Positions 23,780-32,792 of a stretch of 64,000 bases of DNA are shown in pieces. Numbering within the stretch: position 1 is the stretch's first letter; each line of letters starts with the position of its first letter. The DNA is from Flagellimonas sp. CMM7 (GTDB taxonomy: Bacteria; Bacteroidota; Bacteroidia; Flavobacteriales; Flavobacteriaceae). Location of the stretch: positions 4,113,501-4,177,500 of the forward strand of contig NZ_CP090003.1 of assembly GCF_021390195.1 (NCBI RefSeq), given 5' to 3'. The position numbers and the translations under genes are program-made. The notes under the pieces are model-generated. The model saw only the letters and a program-made list of their open reading frames with translations, was not told where the DNA came from and did not search any database.

Positions 23780-25872
23780 CTTATAAAAATAACTTTTTCT
23801 TGTAACGTTAATGGGTCAATAGTGATAATTTTAGTTACCTTTTTATTAGCTTTTAGGGCGGGTAGTTCAATAACCTCCCACACACTTCCAGTCCTTAAAT
23901 CCTTACCGATAATGGCCCGAACTTCTCCGGAAGCCTGTTCAGCATATATTTTCGAAACCTCTTTCCATGCTTCCAACGACTGCGGGTTACTCAAATCCCA
24001 ATTAGGTAACTCTATCTTTTTAGAATCAATCAAACCTTCCAAAGTGGTTCCTCCCTTAGACTTTGCAATTTCCAAAGCCCTTGTTGCACCACCGACACCA
24101 TTAGTTTTTCCTGACCAAAAGAAAGATTTGTTAGTCCCAGACTTAAATAAAGTGGTTAACTTTTCTAAGTTAGTAATAATTGTTCTGGCACCCTGTCTAG
24201 TAACAATTTTAAAAACTTTGGCTCCTTTTACAACTTTAAAAACAGGTTTGAAAACTTTCCCCCCAGGGATAAAACCAATTACAAGAAATATGCCAGCTTC
24301 AGCTTGGCTGACTTCGTTTCCATCAAAATCTTTTCCATCAATTAAAATAATAACATCTTCAAAGGGCAATGCATATCTTCCAACTCCTTTCATCACATCC
24401 CAAAATGCAACAGCCAAGAAAGGGTCACTATTAGGGTCCACTCCCTTAGCTGGCAATAAAATTTCATGCCAGTTTTTCAATTCTTCATTGTATATATAGT
24501 AATAAAAACCATCATCATTAAGGCTTGGTTCGGAAAAGGAATTACCTCCATTTATTCCTTTTCTTGGAGAATTGGATCGATAGACCCATCCACCATTGTT
24601 TAGCTCATAAAACCTATTAGAGCCATTGTCATCCAAAATCCAATTTCTATATGAAAGCGCATCTAAACCACCTATTTTACCTCCTCCGTTGCCTTTTCGG
24701 AAACCTTCACGTATATTGGTAAGTTTTCGAGTCAATCCGAACTCACTGTTAGAGGAAAGGTCTTCCATATGGTCTAAAATGACTTCTTCTCTGAGGTCAA
24801 TTAATCTATCATAATTTTTGGCACATAAAGATTGCTGAACACTAGATGTTGAATTGATACATCTTTCTGCCTCATTCTCGAAAAAGTACCTCTGAAAGAT
24901 TTTTTCCGAATCTGTAAGGGCAGGAGCTTTCTTTTTCCCCATATCCAAAAGTGTATTGTTACTCCAAAAATTCGGGGGATTATATTTAGTGATATAGGGT
25001 TTCAATACACTTGGCAAGTGCCGATTGTTGTATTGAGTAAGATAGGTCGTCATAAAGAAAATCTTATCCTGTAAACCACGCTGTCTATAGTAGGTAACAT
25101 GTTTGTTCGCCATTTCATTTGAAAGACTTCCATCACTGACAATTTTACTTATTCCCCGAGCCCATGCCTTATTCAAGGCAGACTCGTATTCCTTCTTAGA
25201 AAAATCGACCAAAATTTTATCCCAAAGTTGGTTCAATGAAGCAGTGCTTGCAGTTCCAAGGCGAGTTCCTCTAATAGTCTTATTAAAAAGGTCACATTCG
25301 ATACCAGGGCCATTTCGAGGCGCGCAAACAGCTTTAATAAGTCTCCACTCATCTATTAAGTTAAACTCGTTGGTGTAGGTCTCTTGCTCCTTATCATAAG
25401 TCTTGGACTTGTTAGAATGACTAGAGACCAATTTGTTAGCTGAACGCTCAACACCTCTTAGGTTCTTTTCATAGTTTTTGAAAAAATCTTTTTGAGCAGT
25501 ACTAAAAGTGCTATGTTTAGTACCTAATTGCCTATTGATTTCTTTTAGGAACTTGCTTTCCTGTTTTTTTAGCCATTCGTCAATTTTTTTCCTTTGGGCT
25601 ATGTTGATAGCTTTCTGCATGTCTAATAACACTTGCATATTATTGAAAGTGATATCGAAATTAAAAGGCTCCTCAGTCTTCGAGGTGGTGTTCTTGGTCG
25701 TAGTTTTCTTAGTTGTCGTTTTCTTCTTGGTAGAAGTTTTCTTTTTTTGAGTATCCTGCTTTTCCCTTTCTATTGCTGTATTTCTGTCATAGGTATGGTA
25801 CTGTGCATTAACCGAACTACTACAGGTAAAAAAAACAGTAAAGAACAAGATTGTTATATAGAAATTTTTCAT
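23776..25872 (-). CDS. Polymorphic toxin with pre-toxin region and C-terminal toxin tip
   Basis: The 698-residue product begins with a signal peptide (ending near residue 24, SSSVNAQ). A Lys/Thr low-complexity linker follows (about 42-67), then a long helical central region. A segment resembling pre-toxin (PT-TG-like) domains lies at about 494-553 (FEDVIILIDGKDFDGNEVSQ then FIPGGKVFKPVFK). The tip of about 115 residues (584-698) has FFWSG, GGTTLEGLI, EAWKEVSKIYAEQASGEVRA and SVWEVIELPAL. The tip family and target are not identified. An NAD-directed or nucleic-acid-directed enzyme is possible. There is no T9SS C-terminal tail. Confidence 0.8.
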   Translation of the reverse strand: MKNFYITILFFTVFFTCSSSVNAQYHTYDRNTAIEREKQDTQKKKTSTKKKTTTKKTTTKNTTSKTEEPFNFDITFNNMQVLLDMQKAINIAQRKKIDEWLKKQESKFLKEINRQLGTKHSTFSTAQKDFFKNYEKNLRGVERSANKLVSSHSNKSKTYDKEQETYTNEFNLIDEWRLIKAVCAPRNGPGIECDLFNKTIRGTRLGTASTASLNQLWDKILVDFSKKEYESALNKAWARGISKIVSDGSLSNEMANKHVTYYRQRGLQDKIFFMTTYLTQYNNRHLPSVLKPYITKYNPPNFWSNNTLLDMGKKKAPALTDSEKIFQRYFFENEAERCINSTSSVQQSLCAKNYDRLIDLREEVILDHMEDLSSNSEFGLTRKLTNIREGFRKGNGGGKIGGLDALSYRNWILDDNGSNRFYELNNGGWVYRSNSPRKGINGGNSFSEPSLNDDGFYYYIYNEELKNWHEILLPAKGVDPNSDPFLAVAFWDVMKGVGRYALPFEDVIILIDGKDFDGNEVSQAEAGIFLVIGFIPGGKVFKPVFKVVKGAKVFKIVTRQGARTIITNLEKLTTLFKSGTNKSFFWSGKTNGVGGATRALEIAKSKGGTTLEGLIDSKKIELPNWDLSNPQSLEAWKEVSKIYAEQASGEVRAIIGKDLRTGSVWEVIELPALKANKKVTKIITIDPLTLQEKVIFIR

Positions 25873-25888
25873 TTTTTTGAAGGTTAGG

Positions 25889-27235
25889 TTATTTTTTGAT
25901 GACCAATTTGGAATGAGTCTGTCCGTTTACGCGCACCTGTATGACGTAAAGGCCAGCCTTTAGCGTATTGTTTGACAGGGTATGGGTATGTTGACCAGAC
26001 TTTAAGAATGAGTTAGTCACTATTTCAACGCTTGTTCCGCCATAATAATCCAACAGCTTCACTTCAACATTGGAATCAGAACCCAGCTCATAATGAATTA
26101 GTAAATCGTTCACAAAGGGATTTGGGTATAGTTTTATAAAGCTCTCATCTTGTTCTGCAAAAGAAGCCAAGGCTTCATCGGAGAGTTGAATATCTTCCTT
26201 GGTAAGAACCAAAATCATTGGTGGTCCAGGCTCCGACCATTGCAAAATTTGGGATTCCAGATTTCCTATGAGATAAGTGGTTTCGTCAATGTTTTTTTCA
26301 GTAAATGAAATCGATAATAGATCATAATTAAGAATCTTAAGGTCTGGATGGTCAGTGTATTGTTTTTCAATACTGATTTGGCTGTCAAAAAGGGTAAGTG
26401 TACCATCTTTCCAAATTCCTCCACTTTCAATTGAGGTTTCGTTGATTTCAACATTGGTTTTAACAGCGCCGTACGAATCTTCTATTTTGCCCACAGAGAA
26501 ACCAACAGGAAAACTCCTTATCATTGACTTGCCAGACCAATCCATTTCCATGAGATAACCTTTCCAGACTCCTTCAATATTGGAAGGTGGAATGGCTAAA
26601 ATGGATTCTGATTCATAGGAACCCCGTTCTGGATTGCTTTCTATTTCTCTTGGAAGATTATCTCTTTTCGTATTTTCATTACCGTCTTCATCATTTTTGT
26701 CGAATTGTTCCAACAAGACTTCGCTGTTATAAATTAGATTGTCCTTGAGAAGTTCCATCGCTCTTGCCTTGTCCTTATGAACCCCATACCCGAAATAGTA
26801 CATTTTGGCGAGCCAATGCCTTGCCATGGGATAATCACTTTTTTGGAACCATTCAATTGCTTTTAGATAGTCCTGTTTGATATTCCCAAGGCCTTTGAGA
26901 TAAAGATACCCAAGACTATAAGCTCCTTTATCACTTCCAGAAGAATAGGCTTTTATAAATTGTCGTCGTGCTTTGTTGAAATTCAACGGTGTCCCAATAC
27001 CATCTTTGTAAAAGACCCCCAACAAACATAATGCTTCCGAATCTCCATTCTCTGCATAAGACTTTACTTCTTTGAAAAGTTGTCTGGATTTTCTGTTTGT
27101 GAGTACATTACTATAAATTAAGGAGTCTATCTCGTGGACTCTATCAGAATTTTGTGAGTTTGAATTCTCTTGTTGGCAAAAACCATTAGCGGTTAGCATT
27201 ATACAAATGAAACTTAAGTATAGTTTTATTTTCAT
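25889..27235 (-). CDS. Sel1-repeat protein with T9SS type A sorting domain
   Basis: The start is at MKIKLYLSFICIMLTANGFC (448 residues, signal peptide), because the longer reading begins with TTG. Three Sel1-like repeats are visible at about 65-165 (LLGVFYKDGIGTPLNFNKAR, LGYLYLKGLGNIKQDYLKAI, LAKMYYFGYGVHKDKARAME). A beta-rich central part follows, and then a T9SS C-terminal sorting domain starting at FIKLYPNPFVNDLLIHYE and ending VRVNGQTHSKLVIKK. It should be secreted or anchored on the cell surface by T9SS. It lies 16 bases upstream of the toxin gene on the same strand, so they likely form one operon. Confidence 0.88.
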   Translation of the reverse strand: MKIKLYLSFICIMLTANGFCQQENSNSQNSDRVHEIDSLIYSNVLTNRKSRQLFKEVKSYAENGDSEALCLLGVFYKDGIGTPLNFNKARRQFIKAYSSGSDKGAYSLGYLYLKGLGNIKQDYLKAIEWFQKSDYPMARHWLAKMYYFGYGVHKDKARAMELLKDNLIYNSEVLLEQFDKNDEDGNENTKRDNLPREIESNPERGSYESESILAIPPSNIEGVWKGYLMEMDWSGKSMIRSFPVGFSVGKIEDSYGAVKTNVEINETSIESGGIWKDGTLTLFDSQISIEKQYTDHPDLKILNYDLLSISFTEKNIDETTYLIGNLESQILQWSEPGPPMILVLTKEDIQLSDEALASFAEQDESFIKLYPNPFVNDLLIHYELGSDSNVEVKLLDYYGGTSVEIVTNSFLKSGQHTHTLSNNTLKAGLYVIQVRVNGQTHSKLVIKK

Positions 27236-27338
27236 AGTTGGATAAGGTTTTAAAATTTGACTATGGATAGACAAAAAATGTTGTAGGTATTTTTATTTGG
27301 ATAAAATTGCATATACCAAATGATACATCCAATTCCGT

Positions 27339-27386
27339 TTTTGCTCAATTTATAAATAGACCATCCAATTTATAAATTGAGCAAAA
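27339..27386. repeat. 19-bp perfect inverted repeat upstream of the toxin operon
   Basis: TTTTGCTCAATTTATAAAT (27339-27357) and ATTTATAAATTGAGCAAAA (27368-27386) are exact reverse complements, 10 bases apart. The inner parts are themselves palindromic (the right one is AATTTATAAATT), and CATCCAATT occurs as a direct repeat at 27326 and 27362. No T-tract follows. The dyad lies about 100 bases upstream of the Sel1/T9SS gene start, which suggests an operator, or less likely a terminator for the proline dehydrogenase gene. Confidence 0.75.
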
Positions 27387-27495
27387 TAAAAATTGCTAGA
27401 ACAAGGAAATGTCCTAAAAAATGCTATATAGTTTTAGTTGAACTATAAAATAATAATGTAGAAATCTATAAAAACGAACCTTTGTAAGCTAAAAA

Positions 27496-28668
27496 TTAAA
27501 GATCCAGCTTTCGCCTTTTCTTTTCCTTTTGCAACAATCCAAGTTCTCTGGTAGTCTGCCCAGCTACAGAAGTATTTTCCTCTGCCCTTCGTATAAGGTA
27601 TGGCATTACATCTTTAACCGGCCCGTAAGGAACATATTTAGCGGCATTGTAGCCTTCTGCCGTTAAATTATAGGTGATATGATCGCTCATTCCGTACAAT
27701 TGACCAAACCAAATATTGGGATGGGAGGCATTTAAACCTTTATCCTTCATTTGGGAAACAAGCTTTAAACAACTTTCCTCATTATGTGTTCCTGAAAAAA
27801 TTAAAATCTTGTCCAAATGATTCATCATAAAAGAAATGGCCTCATCAAAGTTTTCATCTGTTGCCTTTTTTGATTTACAGATTGGGCTTTTATAGCCATG
27901 TTCTTTTGCCCTTTCATTTTCTTTCTCCATATACGCCCCGCGAACTACCTTCAACCCAACTTTAAAATTTTCAAAAATAGCTGTATCAATCAATTCTTTT
28001 AAAAAATCCATTCTATCCCATCGATACATCTGTATGGTATTGAATACAACTGCTTTTTTCTTGTTGTATTTCCGCATCATATCCAAAGAAATGGCATCCG
28101 CGGCATCTTGCATCCAACTTTCCTCTGCATCAATTAATAAACACACATCAAGATCATGTGCTTTTTTACAAACTTGATCATACCGGTTTAAAACACGCTC
28201 CCACTCAGCAGATTCAACATCGTTTAGTGTTTTGCCCTCACTAACTTTCACATACAGTTCAAACCGGCCAAATCCTGTAGGTTTAAACACTGCAAAGGGA
28301 ATGGCAGCTTTTTCTTTTACAAAATCCAGGACTTCCAACGTCTTGTTCAGAGCAAAATCAAATTGGTCTTCAACCTCTTTTCCTTCCACCGAATAATCCA
28401 AGATGGAACATACTCCGTTTTCGAACATTTTATCAATAATGGGCATACAATCTTCCTCGTTCACCCCTCCACAGAAGTGATCAAAAACTGTTGCCCTGAT
28501 CAAACCTTCAATAGGGAGATGTGCCTTTATGGCAAAATTGGTCACCGCTGTTCCAATTTTCACCAATGGTTCATTTGCAATGAGTTTGAACAAGAAATAA
28601 GCGCGTTCTAATTCAGAGTCCGTTTTTAACTGGAATGCTATTGCAGTATTCTCAAAATTTGGGTACAT
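27496..28668 (-). CDS. Proline dehydrogenase
   Basis: The 390-residue product matches the monofunctional proline dehydrogenase family, an FAD enzyme that oxidises proline to pyrroline-5-carboxylate. Visible signatures are KPTGFGRFELY, the DAEESWMQDAAD segment, VFNTIQMYRWDR, GLKVVRGAYMEKENERA and the C-terminal FGQLYGMSDHITYNL with YVPYGPVKDVMPYLIRRAEEN, which contains the substrate- and flavin-binding arginines. It is divergent from aroB. Confidence 0.93.
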   Translation of the reverse strand: MYPNFENTAIAFQLKTDSELERAYFLFKLIANEPLVKIGTAVTNFAIKAHLPIEGLIRATVFDHFCGGVNEEDCMPIIDKMFENGVCSILDYSVEGKEVEDQFDFALNKTLEVLDFVKEKAAIPFAVFKPTGFGRFELYVKVSEGKTLNDVESAEWERVLNRYDQVCKKAHDLDVCLLIDAEESWMQDAADAISLDMMRKYNKKKAVVFNTIQMYRWDRMDFLKELIDTAIFENFKVGLKVVRGAYMEKENERAKEHGYKSPICKSKKATDENFDEAISFMMNHLDKILIFSGTHNEESCLKLVSQMKDKGLNASHPNIWFGQLYGMSDHITYNLTAEGYNAAKYVPYGPVKDVMPYLIRRAEENTSVAGQTTRELGLLQKEKKRRKLDL

Positions 28669-28690
28669 TATTATCGATATATTAAAGATT

Positions 28691-28698
28691 CAAATATA
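28691..28698 (-). promoter_or_regulatory. Probable proline dehydrogenase promoter -7 element
   Basis: Minus-strand TATATTTG fits TAnnTTTG and lies 22 bases upstream of the ATG. A -33 TTTG is not obvious. Confidence 0.45.
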
Positions 28699-28759
28699 AG
28701 TAGGGATTCTAGAACATTATCTATAAAAATAGTCTTTATTTAGCAGTGCAAATTAAATT

Positions 28760-29815
28760 ATGGAATCTATAAAATCGCATTCATACGAGGTCCATTTAGA
28801 GGAGTTGGCGGAAGCTGCTCTTAGACAACACATTGCAAAAAGCAATTACTCCAAAGTGTTTATTTTGGTTGATGAGAATACCAAAAAGTATTGCTTACCT
28901 ATTTTCAAAAAGAAGTTGGAAAAAAGGGTTGATGCCATTTTGGAAATACAATCTGGAGAGGAACATAAGAACATAGCAACTTGCTCAAAGGTTTGGGAGT
29001 TATTGTCTCGCCATGATGGAGATAGAAAAAGTCTTTTACTAAATCTTGGAGGAGGTGTTTTAACGGATCTTGGTGGATTTGTGGCATCAACTTTTAAACG
29101 AGGTATAGATTTTATAAACATCCCCACTACCCTATTGTCAATGGTGGATGCTTCCATTGGGGGAAAGACCGGGGTGGATTTAGGTGCTTTAAAAAATCAG
29201 ATTGGGGTCATTAATCAACCACAAATGGTGTTGGTATTCCCTAGTTTCCTTAAGACTTTAGAGGCTCGACAACTAAAAAGTGGGTATTCGGAAATGTTGA
29301 AACATGGACTGATCATGGATGCCGATTACTGGAAATCTTTGAAAGAAAAGAATGAATTCATAGATGCGCTATGCATTAAGAAATCTATTTCTATAAAGAA
29401 CGATGTAGTTATCCAAGATCCTACCGAGCAAGGGTTACGAAAAATTTTGAATTTTGGGCATACCCTTGGGCATGCTATTGAATCCTATTGTTTGGAACAT
29501 CCTGAGAAGAAAACACTGTTGCATGGAGAGGCCATTGCCATTGGGATGATTCTAGAGGGCTATTTTTCTCATGAATTAAAAGGGTTATCTAAATTGTCTT
29601 TACAAGAAATAAAAGAAACTTTTCTGAGACATTTTGGACGTGTAACTTTTGATAACCAAGATATTAAGGCCATTCTCAAGCTTTTAAAGTATGACAAGAA
29701 GAATTCTCATGGAGAAGTCAATTTTGTGCTGCTCCAAGCTATAGGAACTGCGCTTATAGATATTAAGGTACCCAACAATCTTTTTGCCAAAGCATTTGCT
29801 TACTACGCAGAATAG
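28760..29815 (+). CDS. aroB: 3-dehydroquinate synthase
   Basis: AroB is an NAD- and metal-dependent cyclase making 3-dehydroquinate in the shikimate pathway. The 351-residue product has SGEEHKN, the NAD-binding LNLGGGVLTDLGGFVASTFKRGI, NIPTTLLSMVDASIGGKTGVDL, the metal ligand region around EMLKHGLIMD, and LNFGHTLGHAIES plus LLHGEAIAIGM with the metal-binding histidines. It is divergently oriented to the proline dehydrogenase gene. Confidence 0.97.
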   Translation: MESIKSHSYEVHLEELAEAALRQHIAKSNYSKVFILVDENTKKYCLPIFKKKLEKRVDAILEIQSGEEHKNIATCSKVWELLSRHDGDRKSLLLNLGGGVLTDLGGFVASTFKRGIDFINIPTTLLSMVDASIGGKTGVDLGALKNQIGVINQPQMVLVFPSFLKTLEARQLKSGYSEMLKHGLIMDADYWKSLKEKNEFIDALCIKKSISIKNDVVIQDPTEQGLRKILNFGHTLGHAIESYCLEHPEKKTLLHGEAIAIGMILEGYFSHELKGLSKLSLQEIKETFLRHFGRVTFDNQDIKAILKLLKYDKKNSHGEVNFVLLQAIGTALIDIKVPNNLFAKAFAYYAE

Positions 29816-29910
29816 CAATTATATATACTAAAAGTTGCTATTGACAACTCTTTGGATTTATCAGATATAAAAATTCATAGCTTAGGATAGGAAATCAAAA
29901 CCCATCCAGT

Positions 29911-30249
29911 ATGAAACGAATATTAATAGATTACAAAAAGTTAGACCACAAGGTTGCTGCCGTTTTAATAGATTCTTATCCCTATGGGTATGGTGATGAA
30001 GATATTATCACCCTTAAAAAACCATATGGGGAAATCATTGAAGCTGTTGAAGTAAAGACTGATGATGCCATCTACTTGGTTAAAATCAGTAAGAGCCTTT
30101 CCAAGTTCATTGCAAACTTTGAGGAAAACATTGAAAAAGAATTGGATAAGAATGTAAATGCAAAAGCTGTGCTTGATTCTGAAAAGAATGAATTCACCAA
30201 TCCAGAATTAGAATCAGATACGGATTTAGAAACTGATAGCCTATACTAA
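29911..30249 (+). CDS. Conserved hypothetical protein of flavobacterial type
   Basis: The 112-residue cytoplasmic protein begins MKRILIDYKKLDHKVAAVLI, followed by DSYPYGYGDEDIITLKKPYGEIIEAVEVKTDDAIYLVKIS and a very acidic C-terminal tail (ELESDTDLETDSLY). It resembles small proteins widely annotated as hypothetical in Flavobacteriaceae. No function can be given. It is separated from aroB by about 95 bases that contain only a weak inverted repeat (ATAGCAA and TTGCTAT). Confidence 0.75.
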   Translation: MKRILIDYKKLDHKVAAVLIDSYPYGYGDEDIITLKKPYGEIIEAVEVKTDDAIYLVKISKSLSKFIANFEENIEKELDKNVNAKAVLDSEKNEFTNPELESDTDLETDSLY

Positions 30250-30263
30250 AAAATTACGCTACC

Positions 30264-30779
30264 CTAAAAATAACGTTCTCGGATTATTTTTAAATGATGG
30301 GCCTGATGTCCGCATATAATGAATCCCATTGCCCTTGTGCTCATCTTGGAGTCACTGGCCATACCAATTCGTTTTAACGCATCACCATTAAAAGATTTAA
30401 AGAGACTAATAGTACTGTTTCTTACGGCTTGATATTCATCCAGTATTTCATTTTTCGTCTTTTTTGATGCATTGGATTGAGGTACATAGACATCTTGGTC
30501 AAAACCGGCCAATGGTGTGTCATCATTTCTCCCAAATCGTAATGCCCTATACTGAAACACACGCTCAGCATCAATGATGTGCATTAAAACTTCCGCCAAA
30601 GTCCACTTCCCCTCTCCATAGGAATAGTTTAGTTTTTCTTCTGAGAGTCCTTCCATAAAAGATGTAAAAGATTCCTTTCCATCTTTTAGACTATCCATCA
30701 AATTAACATCTCCTAGGGCAAGAATATAAGTATGGTAATAGGGATTATATTCAGAAACAGTTAAGTCTGAGCTGCGCAT
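30264..30779 (-). CDS. DinB family protein
   Basis: The 171-residue four-helix bundle protein belongs to the DinB/YfiT-like putative metalloenzyme group. The three histidine positions typical of the family can be seen: EVLMHIIDAERVFQYRALRF in the middle helix, and GHQAHHLKIIRERYF at the C-terminus. The substrate is unknown, and related enzymes act as thiol-dependent transferases. It is transcribed in the same direction as the Lrp-like gene upstream, 25 bases apart. Confidence 0.88.
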   Translation of the reverse strand: MRSSDLTVSEYNPYYHTYILALGDVNLMDSLKDGKESFTSFMEGLSEEKLNYSYGEGKWTLAEVLMHIIDAERVFQYRALRFGRNDDTPLAGFDQDVYVPQSNASKKTKNEILDEYQAVRNSTISLFKSFNGDALKRIGMASDSKMSTRAMGFIICGHQAHHLKIIRERYF

Positions 30780-30804
30780 AATACTAACGAAAGAAGATTA
30801 AAAA

Positions 30805-31284
30805 TTATAGTTCGTTAAAAATAGTATGCATCAAACGCTTTTTATCGTTGATACTTTCTTCTAACGAAATCATTGTTTCTGTTCTGCTAATGCCATCAAT
30901 ATCATCAATTTTAAAAATGATATTCTTTGCATGTGTAGTATCCTTAGCTCTTATTTTACAGAAAATATTGAACTTTCCTGTAGTGATATGAGCAACAGTA
31001 ACGTATGGAATTTGATTAAGACGCTCCAATACAAATTTGGTCTGATGGGTTTTTTCAAGAAAAATACCTACGTAAGCTATAAAAGAGTACCCTAGCTTTA
31101 CATAATCCAATGTTAACGAAGAACCTTTTATTATTCCCGACTCTTCCATCTTCTTTACCCTCACATGAACCGTACCAGCAGAAATTAAAAGTTTTTTGGC
31201 AATATCCGTAAAAGGTGTACGGGTATTGTCTATTAACATATCTAATATCTGGTGATCAATTTCGTCCAATTTTACTTTACTCAT
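30805..31284 (-). CDS. Lrp/AsnC family transcriptional regulator
   Basis: The 159-residue product has an N-terminal helix-turn-helix (LDEIDHQILDMLIDNTRTPFTDIAKKLLISAGTVHVRVKKMEE) and a C-terminal RAM/ACT-like ligand-binding domain (about 65-150). This is the classical Lrp/AsnC architecture, sensing amino acids or related metabolites as octamers. Nearby amino acid genes (M14 peptidase, proline dehydrogenase) are possible targets, but no operator is identified. Confidence 0.93.
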   Translation of the reverse strand: MSKVKLDEIDHQILDMLIDNTRTPFTDIAKKLLISAGTVHVRVKKMEESGIIKGSSLTLDYVKLGYSFIAYVGIFLEKTHQTKFVLERLNQIPYVTVAHITTGKFNIFCKIRAKDTTHAKNIIFKIDDIDGISRTETMISLEESINDKKRLMHTIFNEL

Positions 31285-31384
31285 TGTGCTATTATTTTCA
31301 ACAAAATTAGTTAATTAAGAAAATATACGTAATAAAAATGCTTTTTTTTTAAATAAAATGTAAGAACTGGGTCCAAACACCTGC

Positions 31385-32500
31385 CTATTGCTCAGCAGTG
31401 ATAATTAAATTAAGAATTTCCTTACGAAAAGATAATGCATCAAAATCATTTTTATCCGAGCAATCAAATGTTTCATGGCCAAAGCATTCTTTTAATTCAT
31501 GGATATCGACAATTTCCGGCTCAAACAAAATGGCTTTTTCCTTTAGCACTTCCTTAAATCTAATGCCAACACAATGGTTTGGGCTAAAATTTGAATTAAC
31601 AACTTGAGGGTTTTTAATCAAAACATCATAAAAAAGTTTTTCATTCTCTGGAATTTCAAAATAATCCTCAATTTTAAAGTCCTCAATCTTTTCTTGAGCT
31701 ATTACCCTAAGAGCCTCTATTAATGAGTGAAATATAAATTCCCTGGTTTTTTCCCTACTGTAATCCTTTGGATAATGACCGGCTTCAAACAAAATAGTAG
31801 GTACTTGTTTGGTTTGAAAAAAATCACCCACACAATTGTCATTAAAGGCATCATCATATCTCCCTACCTGCCCTGGAATTTCCTTTTGTAGCATTATGTT
31901 CATTGCAACAATAAGTTTCATTGCACTTTCCCTTGTGGGGGTAACATTCCGTTCTATATCACCGGCGGGGGATAAAAAAGAAACCGTTGCAGGTTTTTCA
32001 GCCTTACCTGCACTAAACAAAGTCCGTTGGTCATGGAGGTTAAAGCAACAATCAGGCTTAAATTCTTCAAATACGTTTCTTAGCGCAATACTTTCAGGTT
32101 GTGTAAGCAATTTTGCATCTCTATTCAGATCAATGTTGTTTGCATTTACCCTAGTGTATCGTTTTGCTCCATCAGGATTTAATATGGGTATCACTAAAAT
32201 TGTACAACACTCCATAATAGATTTAGCATGCTTATCATCAGACACTAAAAAATTAATCATATCCACTACAGCTTTTGTGGTGGTAGATTCGTTCCCATGC
32301 ATTTGAGACCACATCAAAACTCTTTTATTGCCTTTTCCCAGAGTTATTGATTTTAAAGCATCACCATCAACAGACGTTCCTATGTTTTGAAGAGTAGAAA
32401 AGTTCAGGTTCGTTAGCCATCTCTTTTGTAATGTTTCAAGAGTAACATATCTACCTTTTACGGTACTTTCCTTGTAATCCAAATGATTAATCAGTGGCAT
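31385..32500 (-). CDS. M14 family zinc carboxypeptidase
   Basis: The 371-residue product is a peptidase of the M14 (carboxypeptidase A-like) fold. The zinc motif is MHGNEST (His and Glu ligands, about 67-73). Substrate-binding NPDGAKRYTRVNANNIDLNRDA contains the asparagine-arginine pair, CCFNLHDQRTLFS supplies the third zinc ligand, and a glutamate lies in TILFEAGHYP. There is no signal peptide, so it acts in the cytoplasm, perhaps on peptidoglycan peptides or as a succinyl/aspartoacylase-like hydrolase. It has its own promoter and lies divergently to the XRE gene. Confidence 0.88.
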   Translation of the reverse strand: MPLINHLDYKESTVKGRYVTLETLQKRWLTNLNFSTLQNIGTSVDGDALKSITLGKGNKRVLMWSQMHGNESTTTKAVVDMINFLVSDDKHAKSIMECCTILVIPILNPDGAKRYTRVNANNIDLNRDAKLLTQPESIALRNVFEEFKPDCCFNLHDQRTLFSAGKAEKPATVSFLSPAGDIERNVTPTRESAMKLIVAMNIMLQKEIPGQVGRYDDAFNDNCVGDFFQTKQVPTILFEAGHYPKDYSREKTREFIFHSLIEALRVIAQEKIEDFKIEDYFEIPENEKLFYDVLIKNPQVVNSNFSPNHCVGIRFKEVLKEKAILFEPEIVDIHELKECFGHETFDCSDKNDFDALSFRKEILNLIITAEQ

Positions 32501-32520
32501 TGAGTTTAGGTTAGAGCTTA

Positions 32521-32548
32521 CAAAAGTAAATCATCTATATGTTACAAA
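32521..32548 (-). promoter_or_regulatory. Promoter of the M14 peptidase gene
   Basis: Minus-strand TACTTTTG (32521-32528) matches TAnnTTTG, with TTTG at 32545-32548 as -33 element and a 16-base spacer, the same geometry as the his promoter. It ends 20 bases upstream of the ATG. The rest of the 292-base gap to the XRE gene is very AT-rich, without other clear structure. Confidence 0.6.
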
Positions 32549-32792
32549 TGTGAACATTTTAAAGCACTGTAATTTACAATCGTGTGTTTTTTATCTTAAA
32601 AAATTTACAGATGTACCTAGTGTTTTCAAATAAAACCACCTGCATTCCAAATAACTACTTAAATAATTAATAAACAGTATTTTATATCATTTTATATAAT
32701 TTGAAAGTTTATAGTTATTACTTGAAATAAATTAAATATTCGTTGTATTTAAGTCTGGTGATTAATACTTTTACCTAAACTCAAGTACAATT

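Noticed and set aside
25640..25750. Low-complexity repeats on the plus strand that also form open frames rich in Val, Phe and Leu
   Set aside because: They are the reverse reading of the Lys/Thr-rich linker of the toxin gene on the minus strand. The biased composition creates long shadow frames.
29812..29840. Inverted repeat ATAGCAA/TTGCTAT after aroB as a terminator
   Set aside because: The stem is short and AT-rich, the loop is long and no T-tract follows, so I do not list it as a terminator.
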